From positions 188,115,851-188,179,850 of the forward strand of contig NC_133156.1 in assembly GCF_040802235.1 (NCBI RefSeq): a DNA stretch of 64,000 nt, given 5' to 3'. Each line of letters opens with the position of its first letter. Positions within the stretch are counted from its first letter, which is position 1. Positions 57,191 through 64,000 of the stretch are shown here, in pieces. Origin of the DNA: Manis javanica. Its lineage: Eukaryota; Chordata; Mammalia; Pholidota; Manidae. Position numbers and translations under genes: made by a program. Below the pieces are notes generated by a model that was not told the DNA's origin, searched no databases, and saw nothing but the letters and a program-made list of their open reading frames with translations.

Positions 57191-58558
57191 GCTTCCAGGC
57201 CTTTCCCCCAAGATGCCAGAAGGGCCAGCCATCACTGCTGCCTCCCTCCCTCCCTTCCTGCCCTCCTGCCTCCTGCAGCCAGATGGGGGCTGGGCCCCAG
57301 GAACGCCAGCTGCTGCTGCCACACACCAGGCTCACAGGCCCTGTGGCAGCCCCACCAGCTGCCCTAGAACCTGAGCACCCCCAGGTCTCAGGAAATGCCT
57401 TTGCCTGGCCAGGCTTCCAAGCCATTCTCTGTGGACTTCAGGCCTCCCCTCTGAGCTTCAGTTTCCTCGTGGCGACATAGAGACTGCCATCTTCTCCATC
57501 CATGGAGAGCCAACTGTGTGCCAGGATCAGGGGCTGCCCTAGCAGAACTGGGGTGGAGGGTGCTGAACAAGCAGATCAGGTAGTGCAAAAGGGCAAGGTA
57601 TGGAACCCTGTAATGGTGAGGGAGAGAGGGTGTCCTGGCAGAGCAGGCAGCCATGCAGAGGCCCAGAGGTGGAGTAAGACATGTCTGAGGAGTGGTGAGG
57701 AAGGGCCTGTGTGGCTGCAGGGCACCTGGCGTTTACTCCTCTCCAGATTCTTCCCTCTCCAGGAACTGCCTGTACCCCAGCTCTGGCTGGGGGTGTCTGA
57801 GTCCCTGCATTGCCAACACAGCACACTGCAGGTAGGAAAGGAATAAGGGGCTGGCCAGTGAATTTCTTGTTCTTCTCTGGGCCCCTTTTAATAGATCTTA
57901 TAAGTAAGGCACAGAGCAGCCCCAGGCTAACCTGGGAGCCAGCATTTGGGGGCTGGCTGGGGGCAGGGAGGAAACCCAGAAGCCATGAGAGGCTGGACAG
58001 CCCTCCACCCAGACAGTGAAAGCAAAGGGAGACCAGGTCCCAGAATCCAAGGGCCAGGGAGGCTACAAGGTCCAGGGCACCGCCTTGACTCTCTGGCCCA
58101 GAAACAAATGGATAAACAGGCTGACCTTCAGAGGGGAGGCTGTGTGATCCCATGTGACCAGGTCCTTCCCAGGCAGCATTTGGGGCTGTACCTGCCCTCA
58201 GGGAAAGAACCCTCTCTCCATCACCTAGCACTTGCCTGTAGACCAGGGGGCCCAGCCTTGACCCAGATGGGTGGCATCCCCACCAATCCCCTTGAACTGA
58301 GAACTTAGGCTCTGAGTCGGGTGGCCACCACACTGATCTCTCTGCCTGCAGGTTCCCTTGTGCCTTCACACTCTCAGGATCACCTGGGGGGGCCTCCCCA
58401 GGGCTTCTCCCAGGGCACCCAGGGCAGCTGGAAGCTTGACCCTCTAGGGATGCCTGGTGAGGGTTACCTCAGAAGGGGTTGTGAACACCCCCAGTGGAAA
58501 TGCACCCCATCCCGTGCCTCTGCAGGGTCACACAGCTTCAGCCATGTGTGGGAAAACT
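57191..58558. other. Unassigned GC-rich DNA
   Basis: About 1.4 kb of GC-rich unique-looking sequence with long open frames on both strands (minus 58369-57539, 276 codons from a non-ATG start; plus 57946-58308). Long frames on both strands of GC-rich DNA are expected by chance. An exon-like stretch is listed separately. Confidence 0.4.
57763..57831 (+). other. Candidate exon, 69 bp (speculative)
   Basis: Acceptor 'attcttccctctccag' precedes 69 bp (23 codons, open in frame 1: 'ELPVPQLWLGVSESLHCQHS' and onward), then donor GTAGGA. The length is a multiple of three. No partner exon is seen, so chance is likely. Confidence 0.15.
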
Positions 58559-58569
58559 GAACTTTCTTT

Positions 58570-58679
58570 CTTTTTATTTTATTCATTTTATTATCATTAA
58601 TCTACAATTACATGAAGAACATTATGGTTACTAGACCAAGTTCCCCCCCCCCACAAACCCCATTACAGTCACTAGACCA
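58570..58679 (-). mobile_element. Tiny L1 3' end, antisense
   Basis: 'attatcattaatctacaatt' and 'acatgaagaacattatggtt' are the exact antisense of the young-type L1 3' end. The piece is about 110 bp, 5'-truncated, with a candidate 10-bp target-site duplication AACTTTCTTT at 58560-58569 and 58680-58689. Confidence 0.85.
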
Positions 58680-58689
58680 AACTTTCTTT

Positions 58690-58869
58690 TAAAGAAATAC
58701 CTACCAAAACACATACATACACACACAGAAAATAAGGGCCAACATCTTAGCTAATCCCATCTCTTAAATATAAAATAAGAATTGAAAGTCCTCCACACAC
58801 CCCGAGTAACAGCTGAACCCATGGGGCATTTCCTCCTGCTCTTTTTCGATACACGATTTTTTCCTTTGC
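58690..58869. other. Unassigned spacer between two L1 insertions
   Basis: 180 bp with a short (CATA)/(CA) run and no other feature. Confidence 0.4.
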
Positions 58870-58888
58870 AAAAACTTTATCCCCCAAA
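58870..58888 (+). repeat. Target-site duplication, left copy (composite)
   Basis: AAAAACTTTATCCCCCAAA. The right copy at 63622-63639 differs only by one C. The last AAA may be shared with the L1 sequence that follows. Confidence 0.85.
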
Positions 58889-61143
58889 GACCCCACCAAA
58901 AAAGAAAGCTACAGACCAATATCCCTGATGAACATAAATGCAAAAATACTCAACAAAATATTAGCAAACCGAATTCAAAAATACATCAAAAGGATCATAC
59001 AGCATGACCAAGTGGGATTCATCCCAGGGATGCAAGGGTGGTACATTTGAAAATCCAGCAACATCATCCACCACATCAACAAAAAGAAGGACAAAAACCA
59101 CATGATCATCTCCATAGATGCTGAAAAAGCATTCGACAAAATTCAACATCCATTCATGATAAAAACTCTCAACAAAATGGGCATAGAGGGCAAGTACCTC
59201 AACATAATAAAGGCCATATATGATAAACCCACAGCCAACATCATACTGAATAGTGAGAGGCTGAAACCTTTTCCACTGAGATCGGGAACAAGACAGGGAT
59301 ACCCACTCTCCCCACTGTTATTCAACCTAGTACTGGAGGTCCTAGCCACGGCAATCAGACAAAACAAAGAAATACAAGGAATCCAGATTGGTAAAGAAGA
59401 AGTCAAACTGTCACTATTTGCAGATGACATGATATTGTACAAAAAAACCCTAAAGACTCCACTGCAAAACTACTAGAACTAATATCGGAATTCAGCAAAG
59501 TTGCAGGATACAAAATTAACATACAGAAATCTGTAGCTTTCCTATACACTAACAATGAACTAATAGAAAGAGAAATCGGGAAAACAATACCATACACAAT
59601 AGCATCAAAAAGAATAAAATACCTAGGAATAAACTGAACCAAGGAAGTGAAAGACCTATAACCTGAAAACTACAAGAGACTCTTAAGAGAAATTAAAGAG
59701 GTCACTAACAAATGGAAACTCATCCCATGCTCCTGACTAGGAAGAATTAATATTGTCAAAATGGCCATCCTGCCCAAAGCAATATACAGATTCGATGCAA
59801 TCCCTATCAAATTACCAACAGCATTCTTCAATGAACTGGAACAAATAGTTCAAAAATTCATATGGAAACATCAAAGACCCTGAATAGCTAAAGTAATCCT
59901 GAGAAGGAAGAATAAAGTGGGGGGGATCTCGCTCCCCAACTTCAAGCTCTACTACAAAGTCACAGTAATCAAGACAATTTGGTACTGGCACAAGAACAGA
60001 GCCACAGACCAGTAGAACAGAATAGAGACTCCAGACATTAACCCAAACATATATGGCCAATTAATATATGATAAAGGAGCCATGGACATCAATGGGGAAA
60101 TGACAGTCTCTTCAACAGATGGTGCTGGCAAAACTGGATGGCTACATGTAAGAGAATGAAACTGGATCACTGTCTAACCCCATACACAAAAGTAAACTCC
60201 AAATGGATCAAAGACCTGAATGTAAGTCATGAAACGATAAAACTCTTAGAAAAAAATATGGGTAAAAAACTCATGGACATAAACATGAGTGACTTCTTTA
60301 TGAACATATCTCCATGGGCAAGGAAAACAAAGGCAAAAATGAACAAGTGGGACTACATCAAGCTGAAAAGCTTCTGTACAGCAAAGAACACCATCAATAG
60401 AACAAAAAGGTATCCTACAGTATGGGAGAACATATTCAAAAATGACAGATCCGATAAAGGCTTGACATCCAAAATATATAAAGAGCTCACATGCCTCAAC
60501 AAACAAAAAGCAAATAATACAATTAAAAAATGGGCAGAGGAGCAGAATAGACAGTTCTCTAAAGAAGAAATCCAGATGGCCAACAGGCACATGAAAAGAT
60601 GCTCCACATCACTAATCATCATAGGAATGCAAATTAAAACCACAATGAGATATCACCTCACACCAGTAAGGATCGCCATCATCAAAAAGACAAACAACAA
60701 TAAATGTTGGCGAGGTTGTGGAGAAAGGGGAACCCTCCTACACTTCTGGTGGGAATGTAAACTAGTTCAACCATTGTGGAAAGCAGTATGGAGGTTCCTC
60801 AGAATGCTCAAAATAGAAATACCATTTGACCCAGGAATTCCACTTTTAGGAATTTACCTTAAGAATGCAGGAGCCCAGTTCGAAAAAGACAGATGCACCC
60901 CTATGTTTATCACAGCTATTTACAATAGCCAAGAAATGGAAGCAACCTAAATGTCCATCAGCAGATGAATGGATAAAGAAGATGTGGTACACATACACAA
61001 TGGAATATTATTCAGCCATAAGAAGAAAACAAATCTTACCATTTGCAACAACCTGGATGGAGCTAGAGGGTATTATGCTCAGTGAAATAAGCCAGGCAGA
61101 GAAAGACAAGTACCAAATAATTTCACTCATATGTGGAGTATAA
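58889..61143 (+). pseudogene. L1 ORF2 C-terminal two-thirds, broken
   Basis: 5'-truncated ORF2. RT motifs intact as peptides: '[14 protein letters not shown]' (near 59105-59145), '[20 protein letters not shown]' (near 59284), FADD at 59417-59428. A frameshift follows near 59450; an in-frame TGA lies near 59634. The G run at 59918-59924 has seven G, the frame-keeping number. 60138-60950 is open for 270 codons and includes an intact C-X3-C-X7-H-X4-C domain ('[18 protein letters not shown]', about 60705-60758). A frame break near 60916 precedes the C-terminal end ('EKDKYQIISLICGV'). Confidence 0.92.
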
Positions 61144-61485
61144 GACCAAAGGAAAAACTGAAGGAACAAAACAGCAGCAGAATCACAGAACCCAAGAATG
61201 GACTAACAGGTACCAAAGGGGAAGGGACTGGGGAGGATGGGACAGGGGAAGGGGGGAAAAAGAAAGGGGGTATTATGATTAGCATGCATAATGGGGGAGG
61301 GGAGAAAGAGGAGGGCTGTACAACACAGAGAAGACAAGTAGTGATTCTACAACATTTTGCTATGCTGATGGACAGTGACTGTAAAGGGGTTTATGGGGGG
61401 GGGGGACCTGGTATAGGGGAGAGCCTAGTAAACATAATATTCTTCATGTAATTGTAGATTAATGATAACAAAAAAAAAAAGAAAA
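61144..61485 (+). other. First L1 3' UTR and A-tail
   Basis: Complete young-type 3' UTR with G-rich tract and end 'gtaattgtagattaatgata', then 'acaaaaaaaaaaagaaaa'. The tail is short and internal to the composite. Confidence 0.9.
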
Positions 61486-61845
61486 GGGGGATTACTCCCT
61501 GATAGGATAAAACTAACTGTAAATCAAAGATTAATGCATGCTTTAAATATCCTTAATTTTGATCATTTAAAGGGTGTCAGATGATCAGCTAAGGAAATAC
61601 ATTTTTCTGATAATATTCCTTTCTCTTAAAAAAAAAAAAAAGCAGTTCCTGTGTGGTGATCTCCAATAAGTTCTTCACAATGGTATAAAGGGCATATCAA
61701 AGTGTGGGCAAAGGGTTTGTTTGTGTTTATACAGAGGATCAAAGCCTAATTTGGCTACCCAGAAAATGAAATAAGATATGATATGAAGAAGAACTTCCAA
61801 CATCAACATTCTCTGGAAGAGTCATTCCAGAAGATGATCATCAAA
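61486..61845 (+). pseudogene. ERV-derived block, possible integrase end
   Basis: Uncertain. 61684-61785 translates in one frame as a Trp/Gly/Val pattern ('VWAKGLFVFIQRIKA', stop, 'FGYPENEIRY') of the kind seen at the C-terminal end of retroviral integrase. It is followed within about 80 bp by Env transmembrane sequence, so most of env (the surface subunit) is absent. An A14 run at 61628-61641 could be another old tail junction; 61486-61627 is unassigned. Confidence 0.35.
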
Positions 61846-61859
61846 AAACTTCAACAAAG

Positions 61860-62365
61860 ATACTGGCACTGTTGCAGTTGTAGCTGCATTCATCCCACCA
61901 GTTCCTGGACTTTCCATTGGAATGAAGAAGGAGATATCTAAGCTGGCCTGTGCATACAGTAAAACAACAAATTTGACTGGATCTATTCTGTCAGAACTCA
62001 ACCAAGAATTAGGATAAGTGCAAGTTGCAGCGCTCCAAAATCTTGCGACTGTAGACTACCTACTGTTAATAGAACATATGGGATGTGAACAGTTCTCAGG
62101 AATGTGTTGTTTTAATTTGTCTGATTTTTCTCAAACTTTTCAAACTCAGTTAGACAATATCCATCACATCATTGATAAGTTTTCACAAAGGCCTAGGGTG
62201 CCTAACTGGTTTTTTTGGTTTCACTGGAGATGGCTGGTAATTGTAGGTCTGCTTTGGTTATGTAGCTGTATTCCTATTATGTTAATGTGTGTACGCAATT
62301 TAATTAGTAGTTTAAAACCTATACATGCTCATGTTACTCTACAAGAAAATATCTCAAAGAAATAA
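61860..62365 (+). pseudogene. ERV Env transmembrane subunit, one internal stop
   Basis: In the frame of 61871: a hydrophobic fusion-peptide-like run ('VAVVAAFIPPVPGLS'), a heptad region, TAA at 62015-62017, then 115 codons open to TAA 62363-62365. Features seen: Leu/Asn-rich segment 'LQNLATVDYLLL', the C-X6-C-C motif (CEQFSGMCC, 62084-62110) typical of gammaretrovirus/alpharetrovirus-type Env, a Trp-rich membrane-proximal segment, a membrane span (about 62231-62293) and a cytoplasmic tail. The surface subunit is missing. The protein would fuse membranes in a virus; here it is a broken relic. Confidence 0.8.
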
Positions 62366-62956
62366 TCAATCTTCCCATGTTTTCTTCCGTCTGCTACTTC
62401 TATAGCTTTTCTTCTTCCTTCCTAATTACAACCCTTAAGTAGAATTCATGCCTCATATTGAAATTACTGTGTATCATAACTCTTCCAAGTGGTAAAGATA
62501 CCTCAAGACAAATGCTGGGCATAGAAGCCACAGGGCATAAATCTGCAAAGAAGTAAAAAGCTAATCTTTTCAAACAATATTGCTTCTCTCTCACTTACCA
62601 ACTTTACATTTCCCTGTATGGCCTCAGAAGATGACTGGTTAGCCAGAGACAGGTAAGATTCCTCAAGGGAGGAACAACCTAAGACAGGCACAGTCACAGG
62701 GGGGCCATCAGGTGAGAAATTGGGGATCAACAGAGGTGAGGCTCAGAACCTCACCCCCCCGCCCCCGTGTTTTGAGAGAAATCTTCTGCATCCGTGGATG
62801 TTTTGTTGCCCTTGTCTAGCTTGGATTAATACTTGGTCTATAGGCACACACCTGATCATCTACATTTGCCCTCTTACAGCACTAAACTATGTTTTCTACC
62901 TTTATCTTGCATCTGCCTACCACTTCAGCATTTTATTTAAAAAAATAATAATAATA
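62366..62956 (+). other. ERV region between env and the polypurine tract
   Basis: About 590 bp, no coding I can assign. Ends in an (ATA)n expansion (62938-62960) that runs into the PPT. Confidence 0.5.
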
Positions 62957-62968
62957 ATAAGGGAGAAA
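62957..62968 (+). promoter_or_regulatory. Polypurine tract (ERV)
   Basis: AATAAGGGAGAAA directly before the LTR's TGTGGGATT. Its 5' half appears eroded by the ATA repeat. Confidence 0.6.
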
Positions 62969-63280
62969 TGTGGGATTCACATATAAATCAAGTATAAAAA
63001 TCAAACAAATATTCATATTTGACCTGATTGTTTATAGTTCATAATGCGTGATCAAAACCAAAAGTTTGTGATGACTGCCCTTGCACTGTTCACCATGTAA
63101 GAACTTATTCACTATGTAAGAATTTGTTCACCATGTAAGAACTTGTTCGTTATGCTTTAGAAGATTGGAGACTGTTGAGAATTAGGCTTGGGGTTGATTA
63201 ATGATTGTGCACTGAGTCCCCTATACAGAATTTTATTGTTGTTAACAACCATTTGATCAATAAATATGAGATACCCTCTC
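62969..63280 (+). mobile_element. ERV LTR, U3-R part, 3' end of a polyadenylated RNA
   Basis: Starts TGTGGGATTC after the PPT, contains three 19-bp direct repeats (63089-63145), and AATAAA at 63259-63264, 17 bases before an A15 tail. U5 is absent, as expected for a copy of mRNA cleaved at the R/U5 border and not for proviral DNA. This identifies the block as a retrocopy made from a retroviral transcript. Confidence 0.75.
63089..63145 (+). repeat. Three 19-bp direct repeats in the LTR U3
   Basis: Units start at 63089, 63108 and 63127 (TTCACCATGTAAGAACTTA and two near copies), with a weaker fourth start at 63146. Tandem repeats in U3 commonly act as enhancers in retroviruses; that role is inferred. 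Confidence 0.9.
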
Positions 63281-63295
63281 AAAAAAAAAAAAAAA
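63281..63295 (+). repeat. Internal poly(A) tail of the ERV retrocopy
   Basis: A15 following the AATAAA at 63259, immediately followed by L1 3' UTR sequence. Confidence 0.85.
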
Positions 63296-63296
63296 C

Positions 63297-63621
63297 CAGC
63301 AGCAGAATCACAGAACCCAAGAATGGACTAACAGTTACCAAAGGGAAAGGGATTGGGGATGTTGGGTGGGAAGGGAGGGATAAGGGTGGGGAAAAAGAAA
63401 GGGGGCATTACAATTAGCATGAACAGTGTTGTGGGGGGGTACAGGGAGGGCTGTACAACACCGAGAAGACAGGAGGTGATTCAACATTTTGCTACGCTGA
63501 TGGACAGTGACTGTAGTGGGGTGGGGGGGTACTTGGTGAGGGGGGGAGCCTGGTAAACATAGTGTTATTCATGTAATTGTAGATTAATGATAACAAAATT
63601 TTTTAAAAATTTTATTTAAAA
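63297..63621 (+). mobile_element. Second L1 3' UTR and terminal tail
   Basis: 5'-truncated young-type L1 3' UTR starting 'cagcagcagaatcacagaac', same order as 61172-61475, with 'gtaattgtagattaatgata' at its end and a tail 'acaaaattttttaaaaattt' then A-run. The homopolymer G tracts differ in length from the first copy, so it is not a simple recent duplication of it. Confidence 0.9.
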
Positions 63622-63639
63622 AAAAACTTTATCCCCAAA
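63622..63639 (+). repeat. Target-site duplication, right copy (composite)
   Basis: AAAAACTTTATCCCCAAA, matching 58870-58888 with one C fewer. Confidence 0.85.
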
Positions 63640-64000
63640 ATGGCACCATAGGTCCCCAACTTCTATTAATCTGAACAGCACACCTCAGACGTCTTTCTCA
63701 TTCAGAATGCACATGCAAACCCATTTGCTGTAAGACAAGGACAGTATTCTTTGGAAAGCCATGTTGGAATCCTTTTAGACATCCCTCTTGCTGGACATGG
63801 GTTGTTTCTGAGTGTTTGCTGTCACAAACCACGTTCTAATAAGCACCCCTTCTTGCACTACACTTTTTATTATATTTATTTGCAGAAAGACTGGAATTGG
63901 AGTGGAGTTGAGGCATGCAGAATTTCTTTATGGTAATAAATGTCCCATATCTACCATCACAGGACGTGACCAATCTTACTGTTTTGCCAACTATTAGGAC
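63640..64000 (-). repeat. Weak old L1-like relic and unassigned DNA
   Basis: 63785-63850 ('tgctggacatgggttgtttc', 'tgctgtcacaaaccacgttc') faintly resembles the antisense of an old L1 ORF2 end. The rest is unassigned. Confidence 0.3.

Larger units (their letters stand above)
58889..63621 (+). mobile_element. Composite L1-ERV-L1 retroelement, about 4.7 kb
   Basis: A single insertion by its flanking duplication (58870-58888 and 63622-63639). Order: L1 ORF2 from the RT domain (58889-61143), first L1 3' UTR with A-tail (61144-61485), ERV-derived block (61486-63280) with its own AATAAA and A15 tail (63281-63295), second L1 3' UTR from 'cagcagcagaatcac' (63297-63600) and a T/A-mixed tail. The same 3' UTR start is at 61172 in the first copy. 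Read as a 5'-truncated L1 transcript that ran through a downstream ERV retrocopy and ended at another L1 3' end, then integrated by target-primed reverse transcription. The alternative is a dispersed composite family. Confidence 0.8.

Noticed and set aside
61860-62365. Intact co-opted env (syncytin-like) gene
   Set aside because: The surface subunit is missing and there is a stop at 62015-62017. Only a TM remnant is present.
63089-63145. CRISPR-like or satellite array
   Set aside because: Only three 19-bp units in direct tandem without spacers, inside an LTR U3.
61486-63295. Independent proviral ERV insertion
   Set aside because: No 5' LTR, no U5, a poly(A) tail after AATAAA, and no ERV-type target duplication; the only flanking duplication encloses the L1 parts too.
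1-64000. Prokaryotic-style gene calls for the many 60-180 codon open frames
   Set aside because: Frames overlap on both strands, often begin at GTG/TTG, lack domains and ribosome binding sites, and the repeats are mammalian.

Overview
This window is nuclear DNA from a placental mammal. Evidence: one full-length and several truncated LINE-1 (L1) elements, old L2/MIR/MaLR/MER5/MER20 relics shared by placental mammals, dinucleotide microsatellites, and no dense coding. I see no intact host protein-coding gene, rRNA, tRNA, CRISPR array or prokaryotic feature. In the full 64 kb I recognise no lineage-specific SINE (no Alu, B1/B2, carnivore, ruminant, horse or bat tRNA-SINE); only old MIR copies occur. 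A genome dominated by L1 and poor in SINEs, with these L1 3' ends, makes me think of a laurasiatherian such as a pangolin. That is a tentative guess from memory, not a proof.

Layout. 1-4.1 kb: old repeats (MER5, MaLR-like LTR, MER20) and a local ~160-bp duplication. 4.1-11.0 kb: an old L1 3' end, into whose A-rich tail a 6.4-kb full-length young L1 has jumped; ORF1 and ORF2 are decayed. 11-20 kb: old relics including a ~1-kb antisense L2 split by another repeat. 20.9-22.9 kb: antisense truncated L1. 25.8-27.3 kb: old L1 carrying a 48-bp perfect palindrome of TG/TA/CA repeats. 27.4-38 kb: MER5, LTR-like relics, MIR, L2 and short local duplications. 38.1-40.9 kb: sense truncated L1. 41.5-42.8 kb: two old antisense L1 pieces. 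43-56 kb: MER5, MIR, MLT1-type LTRs and an AT-rich block. 56.2-57.2 kb: 3' end of an antisense endogenous retrovirus (ERV) with a 340-bp LTR. 57.2-58.6 kb: GC-rich unique DNA.

The most unusual object is at 58.87-63.64 kb. One near-perfect 18-19 bp target-site duplication encloses, in order: a 5'-truncated L1 (reverse transcriptase to 3' UTR, with its own A-tail); about 1.8 kb of ERV-derived sequence (possible integrase end, Env transmembrane subunit, polypurine tract, LTR U3-R, AATAAA and poly(A)); and a second copy of the L1 3' UTR. The single duplication implies that the whole ~4.7-kb chimera was copied and inserted in one L1-driven event. It is either a 3' transduction carrying an ERV retrocopy, or a member of a composite element family that recalls, by independent origin, the env/LTR-derived SINE-R part of primate SVA.

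The elements work together only as parasites and hosts of one another: L1 supplies reverse transcriptase and endonuclease, and the ERV fragment, the other L1 tails and the nested insertions are its products. Coordinates of old repeats are approximate, and family names are from memory of consensus sequences without a database search.
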